DNA from: Aerococcaceae bacterium zg-1292
GTDB taxonomy: Bacteria > Bacillota > Bacilli > Lactobacillales > Aerococcaceae
Reading direction: 5' to 3'
Length of the DNA: 64,000 nucleotides
Assembly (NCBI GenBank): GCA_016126655.1
Contig: CP065955.1
Span: 496,001 to 560,000 of the forward strand
Shown here: positions 35,964 through 44,800 of the stretch, in pieces
Layout of the letters: every line of letters starts with the position of its first letter
How positions within the stretch are numbered: the stretch's first letter is position 1
Program-made: the position numbers and the translations under genes
Notes under the pieces: model-generated
Told to the model about the DNA's origin: nothing
The model's input: only the letters and a program-made list of their open reading frames with translations
Database searches by the model: none

Positions 35964-36737
35964 TTAAATCTGATAGTAGCCTAATTCTTTTTGTTGATTA
36001 ATATGGTGACGTGCCTTATTCGCGCGGTCTACCAAATCTTTAAAAATCGCTAAACTTTGTTGATTGTCCATTATCGCATTGAGTTCTGGATGCCACTGCA
36101 AGCCTAAAATACTTTGAAAATCTTCAAATAATTCTATGGCTTCCGGCACATTATCTGCACTCCAAGCGGTAACGGATAGACCTGGAGCAATATTCTTTAA
36201 AACTTGGTGGTGGAATGAATTTACATAATCGCCGGTTTTAAATATATTAGCAATATGAGAGTGTTCTTTAACAATAATCGAATGGGTTGGATGATGTGGT
36301 TTTGTTTTTTGTACGTGTTGGATGGTAATTTGTTCATTTTCAGATAAATCTTGACACAATGAACCGCCTAACACCACATTAATTAATTGCATACCACGGC
36401 AAACACCTAATATCGGCTTGTTTTGACGCATCGCTTCTTTCATCAGTAAAATTTCACTGCGGTCACGCTCAGGAGACGTGGCGCCGATAACCATGCGTGG
36501 TTCCTCATTGTAAAAATTAGGTGACACATCTTCACCACCAGTCAACAGTAGTCCATCGACAATAGAAATAATTGCTTCGGCATTATCAAGATTCATAATC
36601 GGTAAAATAATTGGTGAGCCACCGGCTTTTTCAATCGCTTGACTGAATCCCAAAGGCGAATAATTGACATTAAATGGCGCTCCTTGATTGTCAGGTAGTT
36701 GTGATACATTGCCGGTAATTCCAATAACTGGTTTCAT
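35964..36737 (-). CDS. gamma-glutamyl-gamma-aminobutyrate hydrolase-family class I amidotransferase (PuuD type)
   Basis: The 257-residue class I glutamine amidotransferase has nucleophile Cys113 in GVCRGMQ and the catalytic pair His216-Glu218 in QWHPE. GLLLTGGEDVSP is the family's loop. It hydrolyses gamma-glutamyl amides, for example in polyamine breakdown; the true substrate is not shown. GGAGAT lies before the ATG. The upstream region on its strand holds inverted repeat cluster 6, so its leader is likely structured. Confidence 0.9.
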   Translation of the reverse strand: MKPVIGITGNVSQLPDNQGAPFNVNYSPLGFSQAIEKAGGSPIILPIMNLDNAEAIISIVDGLLLTGGEDVSPNFYNEEPRMVIGATSPERDRSEILLMKEAMRQNKPILGVCRGMQLINVVLGGSLCQDLSENEQITIQHVQKTKPHHPTHSIIVKEHSHIANIFKTGDYVNSFHHQVLKNIAPGLSVTAWSADNVPEAIELFEDFQSILGLQWHPELNAIMDNQQSLAIFKDLVDRANKARHHINQQKELGYYQI

Positions 36738-36830
36738 AAAAATCTCCTTGTAATATGGTTTGCTAGGGTTGGCTTGAAAGCTGGTTTATAATCCGCCTCT
36801 ATGCGCTTTTGCGCACGCCGTCCGGTTCAT

Positions 36831-37060
36831 TTGGGCAGCCTTGACGTCCACTTCAAAAGCCTCCTACGTGCGCTACTCGCACTATGGTGTCTTTCTAATC
36901 CGGTTCGTTCGAGTTGACTCAGCGACCACTTCGCATATCTCTTGAAGCGCTTATGCACTTCTGTGACCTCTGCTCCAGTGGTTCAAGGCTGAACGCCCTC
37001 ACTCACACTGTGTTTTCCAGTGGTTCATTTCAAAGCGCTCATTGTCACACTATATATGGT
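36831..37060 (-). repeat. repeat cluster 6: inverted half-unit, unit, half-unit
   Basis: Read on the minus strand: a 5' half-unit (37060-37017, ending CCACTGG), a complete unit (37016-36897), and a 3' half-unit (36896-36831) joined through CCGGATTAGAAAG. The 3' end points toward the amidotransferase start at 36737. The layout matches clusters 3, 5 and 7. DNA from 36738 to 36830 has no other clear feature. Confidence 0.9.
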
Positions 37061-37180
37061 ATATTGGAGCAGTGTGCTTTGGTATGAATGAAAATAGTTC
37101 CAATATTTTTTCCTGGTATGAGAAAATATTATAATACATAATTGAGGGAATGTTAAATGATATATTAGAAACGGATAATT

Positions 37181-37226
37181 TTATCTAATTTTTTAGTGTG
37201 TCTCTTAGATAATTTTTTGGTATACT
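37181..37226 (+). promoter_or_regulatory. holA promoter with an inverted repeat
   Basis: An extended -10 (TGGTATACT, -10 at 37221-37226) precedes holA. TTATCTAA (37181) and TTAGATAA (37205) form an inverted repeat just upstream, which could be an operator. Confidence 0.45.
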
Positions 37227-37262
37227 ATAGAAAAATGTACGGAAAGGAATGTGAATCGGTAG

Positions 37263-38276
37263 ATGGAGTTTCAAAAAGTTATCCAAGCCCTACGAAAAAA
37301 TCATATCGAAGCAAACTATCTACTGCAAGGTAATGAAAGTTATTTACAACAGTTATTCCTCGATACCTTGATTCAAGTAGTAGGAGAAGACCAATTGGAC
37401 CGTACGCACTTTGACTTGGATGAAGTTAGTATGACGCAAGTGCTCGATGAGGCGGATACCTATGCCTTTTTCACGCCATATCGTTTAATCATTATTGATA
37501 ATGTAACGTTTCTCAATGCGCAAACGACACAAAAACTGTCTGATGAAGAATCAAAACGATTGTTGGAGTATTTAGTTAATCCCAATCCGTCGTCCATTGT
37601 CATTTGGCGGGTGGAGAGTGAGCAATTAGATAAGCGAAAAAAAGTATCCAAAGCCTTTTTAAAAGAAGTAACGGTCGTTGATGCTACGGCGATGAAACAA
37701 GCGGAAGTCGAGCGATTTGTTACTCAACACGTCAAAGGACAGTCGCTACAAATGACCGATGATGCGCGAAAAGAATTATTACAACGTGTGCAGTACCGAC
37801 TCAGTGATGCGATGAATGAACTCATGAAATTAGAACAATATGCGTTATCCGGCAATCCAATTAATAAGGATGTAGTGCAACAACTAGTACCGCGCTCGTT
37901 GGAATCCAATGTATTTGAATTATCCAATGCGATTATGGCTAAACAATTAGCTAAAGCTACACAAATTTACGAAGATTTATTATTGATGCGCAATGAGCCA
38001 ATTGCGCTCCACGCTTTAATGGTCAGTCAATTTCGCTTATTAATCCAAGTGAAATTATTAGCAGCAGCCGGACGCCTCGAACATGAAATTGCGACCCAGC
38101 TCGGTGTTCACTCCTACCGCGTCAAATTAGCAATGCAGTCGGCGCGACAATACCCACTTGAACAATTAACTGCCCTGTATCAGCAGCTTATCGAAACAGA
38201 TTATCGCATGAAAACAAGTATCGGAGATAAGGAAATTCATTTTTACTTATTAGTCACCCAATTTATCGCCATTTAA
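37263..38276 (+). CDS. holA: DNA polymerase III subunit delta
   Basis: The 337-residue clamp-loader subunit opens the sliding clamp during DNA replication. N-terminal YLLQGNESYLQQLF and the later FFTPYRLIIIDNVTFL and IVIWRVE match the AAA+-like fold, followed by the C-terminal collar domain (LALKATQIYEDLL-like helices, LMRNEPIALHALM). The length fits the family. AAAGGAATG precedes the ATG. The usual neighbour rpsT is not seen downstream. Confidence 0.95.
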   Translation: MEFQKVIQALRKNHIEANYLLQGNESYLQQLFLDTLIQVVGEDQLDRTHFDLDEVSMTQVLDEADTYAFFTPYRLIIIDNVTFLNAQTTQKLSDEESKRLLEYLVNPNPSSIVIWRVESEQLDKRKKVSKAFLKEVTVVDATAMKQAEVERFVTQHVKGQSLQMTDDARKELLQRVQYRLSDAMNELMKLEQYALSGNPINKDVVQQLVPRSLESNVFELSNAIMAKQLAKATQIYEDLLLMRNEPIALHALMVSQFRLLIQVKLLAAAGRLEHEIATQLGVHSYRVKLAMQSARQYPLEQLTALYQQLIETDYRMKTSIGDKEIHFYLLVTQFIAI

Positions 38277-38358
38277 AAGGCTGAAGAAAAGGGATATCAC
38301 TTGAAAAAAGTAACGAAATGATTAAAATTACATTATAAAGAACGGAGTGGTAATCGAT

Positions 38359-39342
38359 ATGAGTAAAATAAAAATTGGTATTATTGGCTATGGCAATTTA
38401 GGTCGCGGTGCAGAATTTGCGATTAATCAACAACAAGATATGGAATTAGTGGCAATTTTTACGCGACGGGGGCCGAGTGGTGTAACACCGCTTAATCCAA
38501 CTGTTCCTGTCTATCATGTTGATGAAGTGGAACAATTTGTCGAAAAGATTGATGTGATGATTTTATGTGGTGGCTCTGCGACAGATTTACCGGAACAAAC
38601 GCCTACTTTTACACGTTTGTTTAATACCGTTGATAGTTTTGATACCCATGCGAAAATACCAGAACATTTTGCGGCGGTCGATGCAGTTGCTAAAGCCCAT
38701 CAAACCGTCAGTGTCATTTCGGTCGGCTGGGACCCTGGTCTTTTTTCGCTTAATCGTGTATTAGCTGAGGCTGTGCTACCTGTCGGCGAAACCTACACAT
38801 TTTGGGGTAAAGGTGTGTCGCAAGGGCACTCAGACGCGATTAGGCGCATTGAAGGTGTATTGGACGCAAAACAGTATACGATTCCAGTTGAAGCAGCAAT
38901 GGATGCGGTACGTAATGGCAAGCAACCAGCTTTAACGACGCGTCAGAAGCATCAAAGGGAATGTTTTGTTGTGGTCGAAGATAATGCTGACCGTCAACGG
39001 ATTGAACAAGCAATTGTGTCGATGCCGAATTATTTTAATGATTACGATACAACGGTTCATTTTGTCACCCAAGCAGAATTAGATGCCAACCATGCAGGGT
39101 TGCCACATGGAGGATTTGTGATTCGTAGTGGTCAAACAGGTGAGGCTAATAATGAATTGATGGAATTTCGTTTAAAACTAGATTCCAATCCGGAATTTAC
39201 TGCCAGTATTTTGGTGAGTTATGCCCGCGCAGCCCATCGTTTAGCTGCTGCTGGTCAATTCGGAGCTAAAACAGTATTGGATATTCCTTTAGGTTTATTA
39301 TCCCCACTCAGTAGCGAAACATTGCGTAAAGAGTTTTTATAG
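38359..39342 (+). CDS. ddh: meso-diaminopimelate D-dehydrogenase
   Basis: The 327-residue NADP-dependent enzyme makes meso-diaminopimelate from tetrahydrodipicolinate in one step. The N-terminal fold begins KIGIIGYGNLGRGAEFA. VGWDPGLFSLNR, FWGKGVSQGHSDAIRRI and GLPHGGFVIR are family signatures. ATG 38359 follows ACGGAG; an earlier in-frame ATG would lack one. The enzyme is patchily distributed among Firmicutes. Whether it feeds lysine or peptidoglycan here cannot be told from this window. Confidence 0.95.
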   Translation: MSKIKIGIIGYGNLGRGAEFAINQQQDMELVAIFTRRGPSGVTPLNPTVPVYHVDEVEQFVEKIDVMILCGGSATDLPEQTPTFTRLFNTVDSFDTHAKIPEHFAAVDAVAKAHQTVSVISVGWDPGLFSLNRVLAEAVLPVGETYTFWGKGVSQGHSDAIRRIEGVLDAKQYTIPVEAAMDAVRNGKQPALTTRQKHQRECFVVVEDNADRQRIEQAIVSMPNYFNDYDTTVHFVTQAELDANHAGLPHGGFVIRSGQTGEANNELMEFRLKLDSNPEFTASILVSYARAAHRLAAAGQFGAKTVLDIPLGLLSPLSSETLRKEFL

Positions 39343-39480
39343 AGAGCTAGTTTCTGGTCGTTAGGGTCAGAAACGCTACAAAATCATTCGTGGCAGAACG
39401 CTGATGGTGTGAGCGGCATATAGCGTGGACTTTAGATGGAAAGATTCTTTTAGTACTTTCGTTGATTTAGATACAAAATT

Positions 39481-39518
39481 AGACTTCAATGTAGGCGACG
39501 GCCTTCACATTGAAGTCT
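39481..39518. terminator. terminator between ddh and the PPDK regulator gene
   Basis: The stem AGACTTCAATGT with ACATTGAAGTCT has a 14-base loop. It lies between convergent genes and can serve both. Confidence 0.78.
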
Positions 39519-39542
39519 TGTGTATTTAGGTTTATTTTTTGG

Positions 39543-40364
39543 TTATACTCGGAATGGTAAGTCTAATTTTTGGATAATAATAGAGGCTGTTTCTTCAATA
39601 CTGCGCTCGGCTGTGTTAATGACTAAGCAGTCTAGTTTGTCGTATAAATCATGCGCATATTTTAATTCTTCGTTCACACGTTCCATTGAGGCGTATCTTG
39701 TACCACTTGGCATGCCGTATTCACGCATCCGATTTTCACGGTGCATATTTGCTACGGTATCAAAGGTTGTTAAGCCGACAATTTTTTTCGTATCGAGGTC
39801 AAACAAGATGTCTGGCAATGTATTTTCTGGGATTAATGGCAAATTCGCCACTTTGTAGCCGAGCGTTGCTAAATACATACTGAGAGGTGTCTTACTAGTA
39901 CGGGAAATGCCTAGCAGTACAATATCTGCTTCAATAAAGCCTTTCGGGTCTTTACCATCATCATACATCATACAAAATTCCATTGCTTCTACACGATTGA
40001 AGTATTCTTCGGATAAATCGTGTTGTGCACCAATTTTATGTGTAGGTTCTAAACCGGTACGACGAGCGATTTCTTGAGTGACCGGCTGGATAAGGTTATA
40101 GTGGAAGATTTGATGTTCGCGGCAAAATTCTTCACTATAACGGGTTAAATCTTTATCTGCTAATGTAACTAGTACGATAGCATCGTGCGATTTTGCGTCC
40201 TCTAGCACGGGGATAAGAGATTCTTTGTTTGAAATAAACACAAATTTATGTAATACTGTATTTGCTGTGGGAAATTGTGCAATTGATGCGCGAGCAAATT
40301 TTGTAGCAGTTTCACCAATCGAATCAGAAATAAGATAAATGTGGATTGTAGTATCAGTAGTCAT
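39543..40364 (-). CDS. pyruvate, phosphate dikinase regulatory protein (DUF299 kinase/phosphorylase)
   Basis: The 273-residue bifunctional regulator phosphorylates and dephosphorylates pyruvate phosphate dikinase (or PEP synthase) to turn it off and on. It starts with IHIYLISDSIGETATKFARA, and has the P-loop GISRTSKT (152-159). ATG 40364 follows AAAGGAG nine bases away. No ppdK or pps is in the window, so its partner is elsewhere. Repeat cluster 7 begins 43 bases upstream on the other strand. Confidence 0.93.
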   Translation of the reverse strand: MTTDTTIHIYLISDSIGETATKFARASIAQFPTANTVLHKFVFISNKESLIPVLEDAKSHDAIVLVTLADKDLTRYSEEFCREHQIFHYNLIQPVTQEIARRTGLEPTHKIGAQHDLSEEYFNRVEAMEFCMMYDDGKDPKGFIEADIVLLGISRTSKTPLSMYLATLGYKVANLPLIPENTLPDILFDLDTKKIVGLTTFDTVANMHRENRMREYGMPSGTRYASMERVNEELKYAHDLYDKLDCLVINTAERSIEETASIIIQKLDLPFRV

Positions 40365-40407
40365 AAACAAACACTCCTTTTAACCGTTTTACTATACTAT
40401 ACCATAT

Positions 40408-40760
40408 AAGACATAGTGCGACAACGAGCGCATTGAAATGAACCACTGGAGCAAAATGCGCGGGAGTGCGCTAAGCACTCCAAGTGTTTTGTGAAGTGGA
40501 GTCATTTCAGCGAGTTGGAGCCAGAATAAGACATAGTGCGACAACGAGCGCATTGAAATGAACTACTTAAGCAAAGTGAGAGAGGGTGCTCTGACTCAGA
40601 CCACTGGAGCAGAGGTCGTAGAAGTGCATAAGCACTAAAAGAGCTGTGCGAAGTGGACGCTGAGTCAACCTGAACGAACCGGATTAGAAAGACACTGTAG
40701 TGCGAATAACGCACGCAGGGGGCGTTTGAAGTGGTGCCGAGTCAACCCAAGCGAACAAAT
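40408..40760 (+). repeat. repeat cluster 7: unit, half-unit, unit, half-unit
   Basis: A complete unit (40408-40527), a 5' half-unit (40528 to about 40570), a complete but altered unit (about 40571-40685, inner stem GTGC-ATAA-GCAC), and a 3' half-unit (40686 to about 40760, junction CCGGATTAGAAAG). The 3' end faces the Fur-family gene and precedes its GAGGAGG by a few bases. Confidence 0.9.
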
Positions 40761-40778
40761 TTACGAGGAGGAATGCAG

Positions 40779-41258
40779 ATGGAACACGATAATCATCACA
40801 CACATTGTAACCATCATTCGACTGTAAGACAAACACCAGCAGAAGTCGTAGCGCATGGCTTAAAAGTGTTAAAAGATGCTGGTTTTAAGATGACGAAAAA
40901 ACGTGAAGAAATTTTAACATATTTTGCTGAATCAAATCGCTACATGAGCGCTCAAGATATTCACCGCATGATGGTGAAAAAATATCCGACGATGAGCTAT
41001 AATACGACGTACCGTAATATTTATGATTTTGTTGAAAATGGCTTGCTCGAAGGAACGGAATATAATCACGAACAAATGTTTCGGATTAGTTGTGGCGAAC
41101 AAAATCACCACCATCATCATTTTATCTGCACAGGATGCGGTATTACAATTCCTTTAGATGCGTGTCCGATGGAACAAGTGACGACCGATTTATCCAATGT
41201 TAAGATTGAGTCGCATCGTTTTGAAGTCTTTGGTAAATGTGAGCAGTGCCAAGCATAG
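40779..41258 (+). CDS. Fur-family metal-responsive repressor, Zur-like
   Basis: The 159-residue repressor has a winged helix (MSAQDIHRMM...YNTTYRNI) and the Fur-family dimer domain. The structural zinc site is Cys117-x2-Cys120 and Cys154-x2-Cys157. The metal-sensing region holds five adjacent His before Phe115, as in Zur/PerR-like proteins. The His-rich N-terminus (HHTHCNHH) is notable. ATG 40779 is chosen, seven bases after GAGGAGG. Which metal it senses is unproven; zinc is likeliest. Confidence 0.88.
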   Translation: MEHDNHHTHCNHHSTVRQTPAEVVAHGLKVLKDAGFKMTKKREEILTYFAESNRYMSAQDIHRMMVKKYPTMSYNTTYRNIYDFVENGLLEGTEYNHEQMFRISCGEQNHHHHHFICTGCGITIPLDACPMEQVTTDLSNVKIESHRFEVFGKCEQCQA

Positions 41259-41351
41259 TCCTATTTGTCGCTTTAACGAGAACGATAAGTCTATCGATGA
41301 AAAAAGTGATGAAAAAAAGTGTGGAAAATCGAAAAAATTTTTCAATAAGAG

Positions 41352-41379
41352 TTGTAAAGTTGGCAAGATTTGCTATAAT
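41352..41379 (+). promoter_or_regulatory. promoter of rpsU
   Basis: TTGTAA (41352) and TATAAT (41374-41379) are 16 bases apart, about 70 bases before the rpsU start. Confidence 0.6.
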
Positions 41380-41447
41380 TAAACAAGGACTGATTTAGAT
41401 GAATATCTAATAGAAGGTTACTAATAAGTTGGAGGGAGGGGAATCAT

Positions 41448-41621
41448 ATGTCAAAAACAGTAGTTCGTGATAACGAATCATTGGATGACGCTCTTCGTCG
41501 CTTCAAACGTAACGTTTCTAAAACAGGTACTTTAAGAGAAGCTCGTAAACGCGAGTTTTACGAGAAACCATCTGTAAAACGTAAGAAAAAATCAGAAGCA
41601 GCTCGTAAGCGTAAGTTCTAG
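41448..41621 (+). CDS. rpsU: 30S ribosomal protein S21
   Basis: The 57-residue very basic protein starts [20 protein letters not shown] and ends [10 protein letters not shown], both classic S21. It binds the 30S platform near the anti-Shine-Dalgarno. A strong ribosome site GGAGGGAGGGG lies upstream. The gene is short and monocistronic, with its own promoter and terminator. Confidence 0.97.
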   Translation: MSKTVVRDNESLDDALRRFKRNVSKTGTLREARKREFYEKPSVKRKKKSEAARKRKF

Positions 41622-41686
41622 AAAACGTATTGAGCGATAACGCCAAGAAAAATAAAGTTTTTCAGCAATGTAAACTTTGCAAAAAG

Positions 41687-41719
41687 CCATTACCGATTCG
41701 TCGGTGGTGGTTTTTTTGT
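41687..41719 (+). terminator. terminator after rpsU
   Basis: CCATTACCGA and TCGGTGGTGG form a stem with a TTCG loop, followed by seven T. Confidence 0.88.
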
Positions 41720-41738
41720 TTTGGGATTAAAACGTATT

Positions 41739-41752
41739 TGTTACCGTTAACA
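41739..41752. promoter_or_regulatory. catabolite-responsive element (cre) of the pullulanase gene
   Basis: TGTTACCGTTAACA matches every fixed position of the cre consensus TGWNANCGNTNWCA. It lies 30 bases before a -10 at 41782-41787 (TATAAT), so CcpA would repress by blocking the promoter. A closely similar site is present upstream of the paralogous gene. Confidence 0.85.
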
Positions 41753-41847
41753 GAACGACTCATTATATGGTATTTCTATCGTATAATTGATAAAATATAG
41801 TAAGCGATTCCATTCGATGGATGATTAAGTATATTGGAGGAGATATT

Positions 41848-44800
41848 ATGGTGAGTAAAAATAATATGGATTGGAAGCAGCGACAATCCTATCAAAAAGT
41901 AGAAAAATACGGGATTCGTCGTTTTAAAGTGGGGGTTGCATCCGTAGTGATTGGTGCGGGGCTATTTTTAGCTGGCCCAGCAATTGAAGCGCAAGAAGTA
42001 GGTAGCAGTACAGATGCTGAAGCGCAAGAAGTAGGTAGCGGTGGGAATGCCGAAGTGCAAGAAGTAGGCAGTAACACAGATGTCGAAGCGATAAAAGCAA
42101 CAGAGACGCCGTCTGCTTCAACATCAGATATTGCTTTGGAAACGAGTGAGTCAGAAAATGCCGCTAGCGAAGCGTCAACTGCAGCGCAGACTGATGAATC
42201 AGCATTGATGATGGACAAACCGATGGAACCAGTAGCTATTGAAGAAACTACCGAAACACCACAAGAAGCAGCAGAAGCTACACCGACAGCATCAGACAGT
42301 GATATGATGCCGCTATCAGCAGAAGCTGGTGAAAACGAAAATAATGAACAGACAGCGTCGAGCGATGCTGCTCATCCAATTGAACAAACGCAGCCACTAG
42401 TTGATGATCCTGTAGCAGAAGGTTATGTTCGTATGCATTTTAAAAAATTACCAGACCAAGCTCAAGATACACTCGGACTATGGGTATGGGGTGATGTAGA
42501 AAAACCATCGGATAAAAATGGTGCATGGCCGACTGGTGCGACCAGTTTTGCTGAAGCAGGTAAAGATGATTACGGCTATTATTTAGATGTAAAAAAATCA
42601 GCGCAAAATGCCCAAAAGATTAACTATTTAATCAACAACAATAAAGGCGATAATATCACGGGTGATAAGACGTTTGACTTAATCTCACCGGACATGAAAG
42701 AAGTATGGTTAGACGAACAATATGGTGCGCATTATTACGAACCCTTAGCAAAAGAAAAAACCGTTCGTGTCAATTACTATCGTAAAGATGGCAATTATGA
42801 AAATCTAGGGCTATGGACTTGGGGTTCGTCTGCCACTCCTGGTACAACCTGGCCAGATGGCATCAACTTAGATAAAGTAGGTAAATACGGTCGCTATGCA
42901 GATGTACCATTGAAAGATTTAGAATCGTTAGGCTTTTTAATTGTTAATGAGAAGACAGAAGAAAAAACCCAATCTGAAAACTATACGTTTAATGATTTAG
43001 CTAACCACTCGCAACTATTTCTTCGTGATGATGATTCAAAAGTGTATACAAACCCATATTTTGTTAGTCAAACAGTTTTAAATAGTGCTGAATTAGTGGC
43101 AGAAAACCGTATGGAACTAGGCTTTTCTAGTTTGGAAGGTATAAGTGCAGAGCAGCTTAAAGAAACTTTATCCGTTACGGATGCTGCGAATGCTAAAGTC
43201 AACCTAACAGCTATTGAAATGAATGAAGCTGCTTCAAAAGTTATTTTAACGGGCGATTTCAAAACAGCGCAAGCGCCTTATACTGCTGAATTTGAAGGAA
43301 AAAAAGTAGTCGCACGTACCGGGTGGAAATTAATGGATGCTGTAAATGGCTACGACGGTGAGTTAGGAGCTAAGCTAGATGAAACAGGTGCCAATGCTGA
43401 TGTTAAATTATGGGCGCCAAGTGCTGAAAAAGTGTCATTAGTTGTCTATGATAAAGATGATAATGAAAAAATTATTGGTCGTGTTGACTTAACGCGTCAA
43501 GATAAAGGTGTTTGGCAACAAAATGTTAAGGCAAAAGACTTGAACCTAGATACCTTACATAATTACGCTTATCATTATGAAGTCGTTCGTGACGGTAAAA
43601 AATACTTAGTGCTTGACCCGTATGCAAAATCAATGGCAGCATGGAATAGCGATAATCCGCCCGCAGTGGCAGACGGTGTCGTTAGTAAACCAGTCGGTAA
43701 AGCAGCCTTTGTTGCGCCGGAAAAATTAGGTCCCGCATTAGATTTTGCAAAAATTAAAAACTTTAAAAAACGTGAAGATGCTGTCATTTACGAAGCGCAT
43801 GTGCGTGACTTTACGTCAGACCCAACGATTAAAGATGAACTCAAATCTCAATTTGGTACATATAAAGCCTTTATTGAACGTTTAGATTACTTAAAAGAAT
43901 TGGGAGTAACCCATATTCAATTATTGCCAGTAATGAACTACTATCACGTGAATGAATTAGATAATCAAAAACGTTTGCCAGAATATAAATCAAGTGACTC
44001 TAACTATAACTGGGGTTATGACCCGCAACACTATTTCTCACTAACGGGAATGTATTCTGAAAATCCAAAAGACCCAAGTAAACGAATCGCAGAATTTAAG
44101 GAATTAGTCAATGAAATTCATAAACGTGGGATGGGTGTTATCTTAGATGTCGTATATAACCACACAGCATCCCTTCACCTATTGGAAGATATCGAACCGA
44201 ATTATTATCATTTTATGAACAGTGAAGGTGTTGCTAAAGAATCCTTTGGTGGTGGCCGATTAGGTACGACTCATAAAATGTCACGCCGTTTATTGGTAGA
44301 TTCGATTAAATACTTAACGGAACAATTTAAAATTGATGGCTATCGCTTTGATATGATGGGTGACCATGATGCACAATCAATTCAAGAAGCCTATGATGCA
44401 GCTAAAGCGATTAATCCGAATATGTTGATGTTAGGAGAAGGTTGGCAGACTTATACGGGGGATGATAATCAACCAGAACAGCCAGCTGACCAAACATGGA
44501 TGAGTAAAACAGACTCTGTAGCATCGTTCTCGGACGAAATACGTAATGAATTAAAATCAGGATTTGGTAGTGAAGGCCAACCTCGTTTCTTGACGAATGG
44601 TAAACGCTCAATCAATACTATTTTCAATAATATTATTGGGCGACCTGGTAATTTTAAAGCAGATGACCCAGGTGACGTTATCCAATATATCGCAGCACAC
44701 GATAACTTAACCTTGTATGATGTGATTGCTCAATCAATTAAGAAAGACCCGAAATATCACAATGAAGAAATCTTAAAACGTGTTCGGTTAGGTAATAGTT

